Positions 43,855 to 52,672 of a DNA stretch of 64,000 bases are shown here, piece after piece. How positions within the stretch are numbered: position 1 is the stretch's first letter; each line of letters begins with the position of its first letter. The translations under genes and the position numbers were made by a program. The stretch lies in the NCBI RefSeq assembly GCF_000421165.1, contig NZ_ATWI01000009.1, positions 826,948-890,947 on the forward strand. The letters are read 5' to 3'. The notes under the pieces were generated by a model. That model had not been told where the DNA came from. It ran no database searches and saw nothing but the letters and a program-made list of their open reading frames with translations. This DNA is from Marinobacter daepoensis DSM 16072 (GTDB lineage Bacteria > Pseudomonadota > Gammaproteobacteria > Pseudomonadales > Oleiphilaceae).

Positions 43855-45090
43855 TCAAACCCGGACCGGGAGGATGGGCAACCTTACAACAGCCTCAGCA
43901 CCATCCTGTCCGGGGGACACTATTGAAAACTCGCCCTGATGGGCTTTAACAACCGCCTGAACCACCGCCAGCCCCAGGCCTGTGCCGTGCGACTTTGTGG
44001 TATAGAAGGCTTCCAGAATACGGGCCGTCTGGTCTGCGTCAAAGCCCGGACCATTATCACAGACACGAATATCCAGATGCCCCGAGCCGGAACCAATCTC
44101 AATCCGGATGTCGGTTGCGCCAGCCTCCAGACTGTTATTGACCAGGTTGATACAGGCGCCCACGAGGGCATCCCGGTTGCACATCAGTCGGCAAGCCTCG
44201 CGAACCCGGTCGTCCAGAGTCACGGACACCCCGGGTGCCAGCTTAAGACCGTCAGCCGCGGAGGACAGCGCTTCCACCAGACGCTTCGCGTCGAGCTCCT
44301 CCGCAAGGCGAGTCTCACCCCGGGCAAAAATCAACATGTCACGAACCTGCTGCTCCAGATGGGTAAGGCGAGACATCAGGCGAGAGGCACACCGCTGACG
44401 AAGCTCTTCATCAAGATCTGACTGACTCAGATGCCCACCGTAGAGAATGGCGGCAGAAAGCGGTGTGCGTATCTGGTGAGCCAGAGAGGCCACCATTTTG
44501 CCCATCGCCGACAATCGCTGGGCATGAGCCAACTGGGACTGGAGCTGGCGGGTTTCTGTCAGATCAGTCAGCAGAATCAACTGCCCCGGCTGATTTTCCA
44601 TGGTGCGGATTTCGATACTGACACGACGGCCATCTTTCAGAGACACTTCATGGCCGTCGTCATTACGGGGCGCGAAGCAGCGGCGGATCACGTCAATCCA
44701 GCGTTCCCCCTCCAGAGGCTCTCCGAGCAATGAGATGGCTGCCGGATTGCTCTGGCTCACGGTACCGTGCTGATCCAGCACCACAACGCCGGCCGGAAGG
44801 GCTTTGAGAAGCGTAGAAAGGCGATCTGCCAGCTGCTCTTTCTGTTCGAGCTCCTGCTGACGCTGGCGAGATTCGTGAGACAGCTCTCCGGACAACTGAT
44901 TAACCCTGGATTCCAGGGTCCGGTAGGAATCAGTAATCTGCCGGGACATACGATTGAACAGTTCCAGCGCAGAATCCACGGCTTCATCGTCCTGCTGCGG
45001 AAACAAAGCGGTCACCTTGTCGTTGGCATCCGCCGCCGCATTCCCATCCTGCTGCTGGTGAGACTCCAATACGACACGAGCATGACTCAT
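43855..45090 (-). CDS. fleS: Flagellar sensor histidine kinase FleS
   Basis: 411-residue soluble kinase with no membrane helix. A coiled-coil N-terminus (NRMSRQITDSYRTLESRVNQLSGELSHESRQRQQELEQ) leads to a PAS domain (LLKALPAGVVVLDQHGTVSQSNPAAISLLG). The HisKA box is SLAHQIRTPLSAAILYGG, and the ATPase has NLVNNSLEAGA, CDNGPGFDAD and GTGLGLAVVQ. Of two in-frame Met codons, 45090 has the better GGGGG spacing (seven bases) than 45096. It partners FleR. Confidence 0.94.
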   Translation of the reverse strand: MSHARVVLESHQQQDGNAAADANDKVTALFPQQDDEAVDSALELFNRMSRQITDSYRTLESRVNQLSGELSHESRQRQQELEQKEQLADRLSTLLKALPAGVVVLDQHGTVSQSNPAAISLLGEPLEGERWIDVIRRCFAPRNDDGHEVSLKDGRRVSIEIRTMENQPGQLILLTDLTETRQLQSQLAHAQRLSAMGKMVASLAHQIRTPLSAAILYGGHLSQSDLDEELRQRCASRLMSRLTHLEQQVRDMLIFARGETRLAEELDAKRLVEALSSAADGLKLAPGVSVTLDDRVREACRLMCNRDALVGACINLVNNSLEAGATDIRIEIGSGSGHLDIRVCDNGPGFDADQTARILEAFYTTKSHGTGLGLAVVQAVVKAHQGEFSIVSPGQDGAEAVVRLPILPVRV

Positions 45091-45147
45091 AACCATTCCC
45101 CCTGATCAGCTCTGCACAGAGCCATCGAATCTTTCGTTCAGAGGTTA

Positions 45148-45164
45148 AAGCTAACAATGTGCCA
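45148..45164 (-). promoter_or_regulatory. Sigma-54 promoter of fleSR
   Basis: Minus strand: TGGCAC-N5-TAGC. The -24 element is perfect, GG-GC spacing is 10, and the -12 is TAGC rather than TTGC. A T/A-rich run precedes it. Expected start is about 47 bases before the fleS ATG. Confidence 0.72.
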
Positions 45165-45240
45165 AAATTTTTTTATCCTTATTATTCAGCCAGTAACGAA
45201 ACCCCTAAAATACAGAGTGACGATTTACCGGCGGCCAGAA

Positions 45241-45280
45241 ACGAGAAAGGCGCCGAAGGTTACAAACCTTTGACGCCTCT
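45241..45280 (-). terminator. Likely terminator of fleQ
   Basis: A 14-pair stem (AGGCGTCAAAGGTT against AACCTTCGGCGCCT on the minus strand, one mismatch and one G-T pair) with a three-base loop lies 24 bases after the fleQ stop. The T-run that follows is poor (TTTCTCGTTTC). Confidence 0.55.
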
Positions 45281-45303
45281 CTTCACGCAGGGCCGGGAAC
45301 GTA

Positions 45304-46752
45304 TCAGGCCTCTTGAGAATCTTCCCTCAGGCCGTATTTTCTGACTTTTTCAACCAGCGTCGTTCTCCGAATCCTCAGTTTTTCAGCTGCCCGGGCAACC
45401 ACCCCACTGGCCTCATCCAGCGCCTGCTGGATCAACTGTCGTTCCAGATTGGAAAGGTAATCTTTCAGATCAATTCCATTCACTGGCAACAAGGCTGGTG
45501 CATCAAGTCCAACCAGCCCGGGGATTGCCGATGGCATTCCGGAATCTTCCACCGGTCGATTCTCATCGTAGTCGTCGACATAACGGAATTTCTTCGGCAG
45601 TTCCTGAACCCCGATCACACCATACGGATGCATGATTGCCAGGCGCTCTACCAGATTGGCCAGTTCCCGGACATTACCCGGCCAGTCATGGCGGCAAAGG
45701 CTCATGATGGCAGCCGAGTTCATTCGCAAGGAACCCCGCTTCTCCTTCTCCATCCGGGAAATCAGTTCGTTGATCAGCAGCGGGATGTCTTCCACTCGCT
45801 CACGAAGCGCCGGCATCTCGATCGGAAAGACGTTCAGACGGTAATAGAGATCTTCCCGGAAATCTCCGGATTCAATCATCTCCTCAAGATTCTTGTGCGT
45901 TGCCGCAATCACCCGAACATCGGCGGTCTGAGTGCGGTTGCTCCCCACTTTCTCAAAGGTACGCTCCTGTAATACCCGGAGAATTTTAACTTGCATGTTC
46001 AGCGGCATATCGCCGATTTCATCCAGGAACAGGGTGCCGCCTTCTGCCATTTCGAAGCGCCCCACCCGAGCCGTTATTGCGCCGGTAAAAGCTCCCTTCT
46101 CATGACCAAACAGCTCACTTTCGAGCAACTCAGCCGGAATCGCCCCACAGTTCACCGGTACGAATGGCTTGTCCCTGCGAGATGAATGGTAATGCAGGTT
46201 TCTGGCAACCACTTCTTTGCCGGTCCCGGACTCACCCGTGATCAGAACGCTGACGTCTTTGTCCGCCACCTGCTCCATCAACTGACGCACCTGCTGAACC
46301 TTCCGACTGGTTCCTACAAGACTTCTGAATAGCTGGACGCCGCGTTGCTGACCCCGCTGCCGGCTTCGGCTGAACTGATCACGATAGATCTGCGCCCGGT
46401 AAAGGGAATCAACAAACTTGGTGTAATTAAGCGGCCATTCCATCCGGGCAATCACTCTGGCCGCATCATCATCGGCCAGAGCACGGAGATCAGGGTCTCC
46501 CACCATCAACACCGGAACCCCCGTCAGTGACCGGCATACATCTTCTATAATCGTGCCAACAGACGCCTCATTGCCGTGCACAAGGGCAACCGAGACACTT
46601 TCTTTAATCTCTTCATTTTCACTGACCAAAAGCGCCAAAGCCTCGTCGCCGGCGACCACCTGCTCTTCCCCGACAAACTCCAGGATGGTGATCAGTTCGC
46701 GGCGTCTGGATTCATCCTCACTCAGCACCAGCACTTTGTTATTTTTGGACAT
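45304..46752 (-). CDS. fleQ: Flagellar master regulator FleQ
   Basis: 482 residues. The N-terminal FleQ domain is receiver-like but lacks the usual acidic triad and Asp. The linker stretch [19 protein letters not shown] matches the region that binds c-di-GMP in Pseudomonas FleQ. The AAA+ domain has [18 protein letters not shown] and [11 protein letters not shown] Fis-type helix-turn-helix closes the protein ([22 protein letters not shown]). It activates the sigma-54 flagellar promoters of this window, with FleN as antagonist. Confidence 0.96.
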   Translation of the reverse strand: MSKNNKVLVLSEDESRRRELITILEFVGEEQVVAGDEALALLVSENEEIKESVSVALVHGNEASVGTIIEDVCRSLTGVPVLMVGDPDLRALADDDAARVIARMEWPLNYTKFVDSLYRAQIYRDQFSRSRQRGQQRGVQLFRSLVGTSRKVQQVRQLMEQVADKDVSVLITGESGTGKEVVARNLHYHSSRRDKPFVPVNCGAIPAELLESELFGHEKGAFTGAITARVGRFEMAEGGTLFLDEIGDMPLNMQVKILRVLQERTFEKVGSNRTQTADVRVIAATHKNLEEMIESGDFREDLYYRLNVFPIEMPALRERVEDIPLLINELISRMEKEKRGSLRMNSAAIMSLCRHDWPGNVRELANLVERLAIMHPYGVIGVQELPKKFRYVDDYDENRPVEDSGMPSAIPGLVGLDAPALLPVNGIDLKDYLSNLERQLIQQALDEASGVVARAAEKLRIRRTTLVEKVRKYGLREDSQEA

Positions 46753-46783
46753 TCACAGAAATCTCTTCATGGATTTGTGCGGT

Positions 46784-46812
46784 ATTTAAGACCGTATACC
46801 TGCCCGAGTCAA
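46784..46812 (-). promoter_or_regulatory. Sigma-70 promoter of fleQ
   Basis: Minus strand: TTGACT, 17-base spacer, TTAAAT. The -35 matches five of six bases and the -10 four of six. The inverted repeat GGTAT...ATACC overlaps the -10 and spacer, so a repressor could act there. The start codon is about 31 bases downstream of the -10. Confidence 0.6.
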
Positions 46813-46822
46813 TTTTATGACG

Positions 46823-47152
46823 CTATCTTTGACGATTTGATGAAACATCCTGGTAGGTTTTGGCAGCGTTGCGATTCTGGCTGACACCCTGCAGGGATGC
46901 CCTGGCTTCATCGCGCGCTTTCGCCGCTGCCGAGTTGGCTTCAGAAACAAAGCGGTTCAGAGCTTCAAGATGCTCCCGGACCAGAGTGGCACTGAGCCGC
47001 CCCTGTTCCACCTCGGACATGATCGGTTCAACAGTCGGACGGACCTGGGCATTCAAACGACTCAACTGTTCCCAGTCCTGTTGCTCCAGCGCTTCTTGCA
47101 ACTGTTCTTGTAACTGCTCCAGGTTGGCAAGCAAGGTCTCGGGGGTGGCCAT
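46823..47152 (-). CDS. FliT-like flagellar chaperone
   Basis: 109-residue helical protein (LLANLEQLQEQLQEALEQQDWEQLSRLNAQVRPTVEPIM, then LREHLEALNRFVSEANSAAAKARDEARASLQGV-like helices). Length, helical profile and the position just upstream of fleQ fit the FliT/FleP-type chaperones that follow fliS in Pseudomonas. The usual upstream genes fliC, flaG, fliD and fliS are absent here. ATG 47152 is chosen because GGAG lies seven bases ahead; an open frame continues nine codons upstream. Confidence 0.65.
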   Translation of the reverse strand: MATPETLLANLEQLQEQLQEALEQQDWEQLSRLNAQVRPTVEPIMSEVEQGRLSATLVREHLEALNRFVSEANSAAAKARDEARASLQGVSQNRNAAKTYQDVSSNRQR

Positions 47153-47230
47153 CAGCGATCTCCAGAAAGGTGCTTTCACTCTGGCCTGAACGATAGCGCC
47201 ACCTCTCCCGATGGCGCTATATTAAGCAGT

Positions 47231-48589
47231 TTACCGGCGGGCTGCGCGACGGGCCGCGGAAGCCGTAAACTCATTACCACGATACCCCGGTGCAAAGTTA
47301 TAGGCGGGGTAGCCGTTGTCCAGACCGTCAATGTAATAACGATTAGCTTTCAGATCATACGCCATTTCAACGGTTGTCCAGAAGACCGGCTCGCTGTAAT
47401 AACTGATATTGTGTGCTTCCGACACCCTCCAGAGCTCTCCCTTCTCGTTGTATTCCTCGGAGGCGAGAATCTGCCAGCTATCCTCATCAATATAGAACAC
47501 CCGGCGATCGTATATGTGCCCTATCCCGGTACGACGCTTGGCCTCGACAACCCAGACCCTATGCAGCTCATAGCGCGCCAGAGACTGATTGATGTGGTTT
47601 GGACGAATAACGTCTTCCGGCCGGACACTGGCATCATGAAGTTTATAAGCATTGTATGGCACCAGCAGTTCCTGCTTGCCTTTAAGCTCCCAGTCGTACT
47701 GATTCGGTGCCCCGTTGTACATATCTTTCTGGTCAACCGAGCGCAGTGACGATGAGTTCGGGAGATCGGTTTCATAAGCGAGATTCGGCGACCTGCGCAG
47801 CCGACGCGAGCCCGCGTCGTAACGCCAGGCCAGACGAGGCGAGCGCACCTGGTCAAGCGTCTCGTGCACCAGCGTAATGGTCCCTGCCAGGGTCGTCGGG
47901 GCGATCGTCTCGGTTTTCAGGTAAAAGATCTTGTTATCGATATCGGCAAGATCGGCACCAATCTGACTGTAGGCAAAGAAATAATCGTAGTGGTTAACCA
48001 CCGGGTTAAAGGCCCCATCCTTCTGCGGTGTTGCCGAAGCACTCCGGAAGGACACTTCCTCTCCCCGATAACGGAGGATATGGTTCCAGATTGCTTCCAG
48101 TCCGTTCTGGGGGATCGGGAAGGGGCTTGTCATGATGGTGTCTCTGACACCATTTCCATTATCCAGTAACTCCGCGGTCAGGGCGTTCTGCCGAAACTTT
48201 TCATACACATGTTCAGGAAAGGCCGCCGTACGGCGTGTTGGATACACCGGCATGAAAAACTCAGGCCCATACTGCTCCAGCATGCGGATGTGGCCATCAG
48301 ATAACTTGTCTCTATACAGCTCAATATTCTCGGCAGTGACCACATAAAGCGGCTTGTCCTGAGGGAACGGGTCGACCTCTACGGACCCTTCACGCCAGTT
48401 TGCTGGCGGTGTATCCAGACCTCCGGTCCAGGCCGGGATCGTCCCTGCGGCATTCCCCGCACGCTCTGCGCCAACTGGCGTCAAGTCGTTGTCCAGGCGC
48501 GCCGCCTCTGCGGGTGATACTTTCGCCGGCAACGGGCTGGAAGCTCCCATGACAGCAACAGCGATGGCAGCAATTAGTCGGTTTCGCAT
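47231..48589 (-). CDS. DUF1329 family protein, probable outer-membrane/periplasmic lipid-related protein
   Basis: 452 residues with a Sec signal peptide (MRNRLIAAIAVAVMGASSPLPA). The mature protein is rich in Tyr and Trp and has typical DUF1329 stretches: LTPVGAERAGNAAGTIPAWTGG at the N-terminus, YDWELKGKQELLVPYNAYKL and RTGIGHIYDRRVFYIDEDSWQ later. The fold is expected to be LolA/LolB-like. DUF1329 genes often sit with a DUF1302 gene; there is none here. A possible PsrA-type operator lies in its upstream region. Function unknown. Confidence 0.88.
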   Translation of the reverse strand: MRNRLIAAIAVAVMGASSPLPAKVSPAEAARLDNDLTPVGAERAGNAAGTIPAWTGGLDTPPANWREGSVEVDPFPQDKPLYVVTAENIELYRDKLSDGHIRMLEQYGPEFFMPVYPTRRTAAFPEHVYEKFRQNALTAELLDNGNGVRDTIMTSPFPIPQNGLEAIWNHILRYRGEEVSFRSASATPQKDGAFNPVVNHYDYFFAYSQIGADLADIDNKIFYLKTETIAPTTLAGTITLVHETLDQVRSPRLAWRYDAGSRRLRRSPNLAYETDLPNSSSLRSVDQKDMYNGAPNQYDWELKGKQELLVPYNAYKLHDASVRPEDVIRPNHINQSLARYELHRVWVVEAKRRTGIGHIYDRRVFYIDEDSWQILASEEYNEKGELWRVSEAHNISYYSEPVFWTTVEMAYDLKANRYYIDGLDNGYPAYNFAPGYRGNEFTASAARRAARR

Positions 48590-48657
48590 CCTTAACCTCC
48601 AGCATGAATCGTATAGTGGTTAATACTCACTCAATCTGCTGCTCTTTTTGCCAGTTT

Positions 48658-48671
48658 CAAACACCCGTTTC
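48658..48671. promoter_or_regulatory. Possible PsrA-type operator
   Basis: CAAAC-ACC(C)-GTTTC fits the (G/C)AAAC-N(2-4)-GTTT(G/C) pattern recalled for the fatty-acid-responsive TetR regulator PsrA of Pseudomonas. A second GTTTG half-site follows at 48680-48684. It lies between the DUF1329 gene and the divergent DUF6586 gene. psrA itself, next to lexA in Pseudomonas, is not in the window. Confidence 0.35.
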
Positions 48672-48804
48672 AAGCACTTGTTTGTATTTTATTGTGAAAC
48701 GCTGCCAGACGTCTCAGACAGAACGAGAAATGATCAGCTACAAATGGTATACTCACCGGGTTTTACCGACCGGATCTGGCAACGCTCTGTCTGCAGGTTT
48801 TCCC

Positions 48805-49305
48805 ATGGCATCTCAATGGCACTCCCTGGTTTCCCAAAAATTGTTTCTCGCCAAAACGTTGCTGGCCAGACTCTCGTCGGAGCACAAGGCGGGAGCCATG
48901 CAACAAACTCCGGCAGCGGAGGCCGAAGCCCTCACGCAGGGGGCAGTGGAACTGATGCTCAGGGCACGTCAGAGCCTGCTGGTTATGATTGCCCGCCATC
49001 ACCAGAACAAACAGGAAAATCCGGGTTCAATCGAAGCGCTGGAAGCACTGTTTCCCTACCCGATTACGGAAGTGGACACACTGCGGGAACTGTCTGAAAC
49101 CACCGGGAGTTGGTGGCAGCATCTGGCACAGCTGGAATTGGCTATAACCGAGCCAAACAAAACGCGAAAAACGGTCACCGCTGAAAACATCATCGCGGTT
49201 TCTGCCGACCAGGGCCCGGACAAATCCTTGCAAGCCCTGAATGAAACACTGGTATCGATGACGCGTTTTGCCAGAGAAATCGATGAGCAACACAGCGAGT
49301 GGTAG
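48805..49305 (+). CDS. DUF6586 family protein
   Basis: 166-residue soluble helical protein of unknown function (MASQWHSLVSQKLFLAKTLLARL...). It corresponds by position and sequence type to PA3010 of Pseudomonas aeruginosa, which lies in the same order next to a small acidic protein, sulA and lexA (recalled, not checked). The frame is open 67 codons upstream, but the family begins at this Met. The expected neighbour topA is absent. Confidence 0.75.
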   Translation: MASQWHSLVSQKLFLAKTLLARLSSEHKAGAMQQTPAAEAEALTQGAVELMLRARQSLLVMIARHHQNKQENPGSIEALEALFPYPITEVDTLRELSETTGSWWQHLAQLELAITEPNKTRKTVTAENIIAVSADQGPDKSLQALNETLVSMTRFAREIDEQHSEW

Positions 49306-49363
49306 CCCACAACGCTGAATCACAACACCAATGCACACTGAATAGTTTATAAAGGTTGAATGA

Positions 49364-49624
49364 ATGTCACCTTCGTTTTTTGAAATTGTACAACTCGCCG
49401 ACGGCGACTACGCACTCCGACGAATCGATGACGACGCCGCACCACTGGTGCGTATCTCATTCTCTGAAGAAGCCCGGGAGATGATGGAAGACCGGGATAT
49501 GAACGTCGCCAAAGCCATGATTGCGGCGGGCATTGAAGCTGCCGGCAACATCAGCCATGACATTGACTGGGAAGAGGATGAAGGCGACATCGCCGACAGC
49601 CAGCCCCACTACACCCTGCACTGA
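49364..49624 (+). CDS. Small acidic conserved protein
   Basis: 86-residue acidic protein (FFEIVQLADGDYALRRIDDDAAPLVRISFSEEAREMM..., ending in DIDWEEDEGDIADSQPHYTLH). It matches in position PA3009 of Pseudomonas aeruginosa. No known domain. It follows DUF6586 by 58 bases and converges with sulA six bases away. Confidence 0.78.
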   Translation: MSPSFFEIVQLADGDYALRRIDDDAAPLVRISFSEEAREMMEDRDMNVAKAMIAAGIEAAGNISHDIDWEEDEGDIADSQPHYTLH

Positions 49625-49630
49625 GCAGAC

Positions 49631-50113
49631 TTATCTCTGGCGCAGCACCACACCGTGGCTGTTGCCCTGCGCAGACGCTTGCTGCAACGACTCCAGTGCT
49701 GCGCGCCCCAGCTTATGAGTCCAGAGCACGACCGCATGGCAGGTACCTGCTCCCAGCGCCCGCTCAGCTAACTGCAGAGCCGGGAATTCAGCGGTTGAGC
49801 GCAAGACAAGTATTTCGCTGGCCACAATCCCATGCATTTTCTGCCACTTGGCCACCAGAGACTGGGGTGGATCAATCCAGGCCAGCCAGCGTTTTTCCTG
49901 ATTAAGCTGTGTGAGCATCGGCAACAGCAACTGAAAGTTTTCCACCTGCTCTTCCGGCAGAATAATTTCCGTCACATTGCCGCCAAAGCCTGGCTCCGAA
50001 CGATGCCTTGCCGTTCTTGTTGCCGCCATCCGCGCGCCTGAGGAGACTGCTTGAGCCGAAACACCAATTCCCGGCTGAAACGCCATGTTCTGAGTGAAGC
50101 TCAACTGTTCCAT
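49631..50113 (-). CDS. sulA: SulA-like cell division inhibitor
   Basis: 160-residue protein expected to block FtsZ during the SOS response. The central VTEIILPEEQVENFQLLLPMLTQLNQEKRWLAWIDPPQSL matches the SulA core (interaction with FtsZ). It follows lexA by 39 bases on the same strand, the lexA-sulA operon of pseudomonads, and so should be under the LexA box at 50784. No separate box was seen before it. Confidence 0.9.
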   Translation of the reverse strand: MEQLSFTQNMAFQPGIGVSAQAVSSGARMAATRTARHRSEPGFGGNVTEIILPEEQVENFQLLLPMLTQLNQEKRWLAWIDPPQSLVAKWQKMHGIVASEILVLRSTAEFPALQLAERALGAGTCHAVVLWTHKLGRAALESLQQASAQGNSHGVVLRQR

Positions 50114-50152
50114 TACTCACCTGCCTGCGCTGTGCGCTTATTGATGCTGAAT

Positions 50153-50761
50153 TCAGTGAAGGTCCGAGCGACGAATCACACCCACACCCAGTCCTTCAAT
50201 GAACAATTCCTGCTCTGTCAGGTCCACCTCAATCGGGGCAAACTCTTCGTTTTCTGCGATCAACCATACTCTGGAGCCTTCCTTACGGAACCGCTTGACG
50301 GTGACCTCCTCTCCCACCCTGGCCACAACCACCTGGCCATTATGGACATCCTGAGTCCGGTGCACGGCCAGCAGGTCGCCATCCAGAATTCCGACATCTT
50401 TCATGCTCATGCCCCGAACCCTGAGCAGGTAATCCGCAGAGGGTGAAAAGAAATCCGGCTTCAGAGTGCAGTGATCCTCGATATGTTCCTGCGCCAGGAT
50501 GGGGCTACCTGCCGCGACCTGGCCGATCACAGGCAACCCCAGGTCCTCTTCTGCTTCGGGGAGACGAATACCACGACTGGCTCCCGGGACCATTTCTATC
50601 GCCCCTTTTCTCGCCAATGCCCGCAAATGCTCTTCTGCCGCATTTGCTGAACGAAACCCCAGTTCAGCGGCGATTTCAGCCCGGGTAGGCGGGTATCCGG
50701 TTTCATCCACGTAACGGCGGATGATATCCAGTACCTGGGATTGTCTTGCGGTCAGTTTCAT
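50153..50761 (-). CDS. lexA: LexA repressor
   Basis: 202-residue SOS repressor. The winged helix begins [31 protein letters not shown]. The self-cleavage site is Ala84-Gly85 ([10 protein letters not shown]), with catalytic Ser119 (RVRGMSMKD) and Lys156 (EVTVKRFRK), matching the Escherichia coli numbering. A LexA box lies 23 bases upstream, so it is self-regulated. It is followed by sulA. Confidence 0.98.
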   Translation of the reverse strand: MKLTARQSQVLDIIRRYVDETGYPPTRAEIAAELGFRSANAAEEHLRALARKGAIEMVPGASRGIRLPEAEEDLGLPVIGQVAAGSPILAQEHIEDHCTLKPDFFSPSADYLLRVRGMSMKDVGILDGDLLAVHRTQDVHNGQVVVARVGEEVTVKRFRKEGSRVWLIAENEEFAPIEVDLTEQELFIEGLGVGVIRRSDLH

Positions 50762-50783
50762 CAGTCAGACTCCGGGATTAATC

Positions 50784-50799
50784 CTGTTTTTTTATACAG
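50784..50799. promoter_or_regulatory. LexA box (SOS operator)
   Basis: CTGTTTTTTTATACAG is a full CTG-N10-CAG operator. A second, degenerate copy with only one good half follows at 50802-50817 (ends in TATACAG). Both lie between lexA and the divergent amidoligase gene. Confidence 0.88.
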
Positions 50800-50929
50800 T
50801 GAAACGACTATATACAGTGTTTTATCCAGTGTAAACCCCTTACCAATTCTTTTCCGTCCTGTAACGAGAGCGCCCAGAGTCTGTATGTTAAGGTGACGGA
50901 AAACAGCCACAGGGAAGCCGCTAGACGCC

Positions 50930-51931
50930 ATGACTGCATATAAGCGCTGTAAGATGCCGGTAAACCAGAAAAACCAGGACGGACAGGAACGAAAGGTTGG
51001 GGTTGAAATTGAACTGTCCGGCCTGAGTTACGACGACCTTGTCACACACGCCGCGCACCTGCTGGCTGGCACGCCTGAGCTGGCTTCCCGCTATGTCACC
51101 CGGCTGGAGACAGACGCCGGCACCTACACCATCGAACTCGACTCCGACCCGATCAAAGATCTGGACCTGGCTGACGAACGCTTCCCGGAATCCATTCGGG
51201 AGATTGGCACCCACGCGATGGATGTTATTGATTTTGCGGCCGAGAGAGTTGTGCCTCTGGAAATCGTATCGCCTCCCCTGGTGATGTCGGCCCTGGACGA
51301 CATCGAACATCTGGTTGACGAACTAAGAGCCCTCGGCGCTGAAGGCAGCCGGGAAGCCATCTACTTTGCGTTCGGCCTTCAGCTCAACCCTGAGCTTCCA
51401 GACCTGCAAGCAGGCACTCTGATTCGGTACCTTCAAGCATTCGGCCTGCTGTATGACTGGCTAAAATCCAGACACCAGCTCGACATCAGCCGGAAATTCA
51501 CCACGTATATCGAGCCCTGGAGCGGCCGCTATACGGAGAAGCTGACGGCCGATGATTACAATCCCGACCTGCAGACACTGATGCGGGATTACCTCCAACA
51601 CAATCCAACTCGCAATAAGGCTCTGGACCTTCTGCCGCTGTTTGCTCACCTGGATGACGTATTACTCGCGGAATATGTCAACGATCCACGAATCAAGAGC
51701 CGCCCCACCTTGCACTACCGCTTGCCAGACTGTGACATCGACAACCCTGACTGGCACTTTTCGACGGTCTGGAACGACTGGGTGGTTCTCGAAGAACTGG
51801 CAAACAACGCGCCGGACCTAAGCAGCCTCAGGCAGGCATTCCGCGACGCCCAGAAATTCAATCTGCACAATCTGACTCACTCCTGGCGTGAGACAACAGA
51901 CACCTGGCTGCGCCAGCACGGTTATGTCTGA
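50930..51931 (+). CDS. Amidoligase family protein (glutamine-synthetase-like fold)
   Basis: 333 residues. The region GVEIELSGLSYDDLV (24-38, with Glu26 and Glu28) resembles the metal-binding strand of amidoligase proteins (PF12224-type). TIELDSDPIKDLD and VPLEIVSPPLV (109-117) are further family-like elements. Such enzymes are predicted to ligate amino groups to carboxyls in small peptides or metabolites. It overlaps a class I glutamine amidotransferase-like gene by eight bases, a pairing described for this family by Iyer and colleagues. Start ATG 50930 is used; Met9 (50954) is an alternative. It is divergent from lexA. Substrate unknown. Confidence 0.8.
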   Translation: MTAYKRCKMPVNQKNQDGQERKVGVEIELSGLSYDDLVTHAAHLLAGTPELASRYVTRLETDAGTYTIELDSDPIKDLDLADERFPESIREIGTHAMDVIDFAAERVVPLEIVSPPLVMSALDDIEHLVDELRALGAEGSREAIYFAFGLQLNPELPDLQAGTLIRYLQAFGLLYDWLKSRHQLDISRKFTTYIEPWSGRYTEKLTADDYNPDLQTLMRDYLQHNPTRNKALDLLPLFAHLDDVLLAEYVNDPRIKSRPTLHYRLPDCDIDNPDWHFSTVWNDWVVLEELANNAPDLSSLRQAFRDAQKFNLHNLTHSWRETTDTWLRQHGYV

Positions 51932-52658
51932 AGCCCACAGGGATACAGACATACCAGGGCTGACCATTGGTATCAGCGGCCCGGCCAGACGAAGCATGTC
52001 ACACCGGCTGATCAGCCTTGGACTTCGGTTGCATGGCGCGAGAACACACTACATCCGCCCCGGAGACCGGACGAATGTCGACCTTCTGGATGGCCTTGTG
52101 CTGTCCGGGGGCACCCATGTGCATCCTGGCCGGTACGGACAGCAGCCACAGGTGACAGCGCGTTACGACCTGAAACGCGACGCAACCGATACCCGTCTTC
52201 TGGAGCGGGCCGAAGCCATCAGTATCCCCGTGCTGGGAATCTGTCGCGGAGCCCAGTTTATCAACGTTTATCACGGCGGTTCACTTTGCCAGAATGTCAC
52301 GCCGTTACGCGTCCACACTCGCCACCGGCCTCTTCTGCTCCCCCTGCAAACCGTTCGCCTGGTCCAGAACAGTCGTATCGGAAGGCTGATGTACAGCCAC
52401 GTCATCGGAGCCAACCGGATTCACAGTCAGGCCATCAAGCGCCTCGGCCGTCAGCTTCGGGTGAGTGCCGTGGATAACGACCTGTTTGTACAAGCCATTG
52501 AAAACACCGGCCAGCAATGGCTACTCGGGGTGCAGTGGCATCCCGAATACCTGCTCTACCACACCGGACACCGTCGGATCTTCAGCCATTTTGTGCATGC
52601 CGCCCGGTTCCGGAAACTGGAGCGCCTGAACGACCGGCAAAGCCCGGACGCCCATTGA
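51924..52658 (+). CDS. Class I glutamine amidotransferase-like protein (peptidase C26 type)
   Basis: 244 residues. Cys107 sits in the nucleophile elbow GICRGAQFINVYHGG, and His206-Pro-Glu208 in VQWHPEYL complete the triad. LDGLVLSGGTHVHPGRYG is typical of gamma-glutamyl-gamma-aminobutyrate hydrolase-like proteins. It may hydrolyse a gamma-glutamyl bond or supply ammonia to the upstream amidoligase. ATG 51924 overlaps the amidoligase end (ATGTCTGA). The SIMPL gene follows 14 bases later. Confidence 0.83.
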   Translation: MSEAHRDTDIPGLTIGISGPARRSMSHRLISLGLRLHGARTHYIRPGDRTNVDLLDGLVLSGGTHVHPGRYGQQPQVTARYDLKRDATDTRLLERAEAISIPVLGICRGAQFINVYHGGSLCQNVTPLRVHTRHRPLLLPLQTVRLVQNSRIGRLMYSHVIGANRIHSQAIKRLGRQLRVSAVDNDLFVQAIENTGQQWLLGVQWHPEYLLYHTGHRRIFSHFVHAARFRKLERLNDRQSPDAH

Positions 52659-52672
52659 AAAGGAGAAGGATC

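Noticed and set aside
50802..50817. Second LexA operator
   Set aside because: Only the right half (TATACAG) fits; the left half lacks CTG. Kept as a note beside the full box rather than as a feature.
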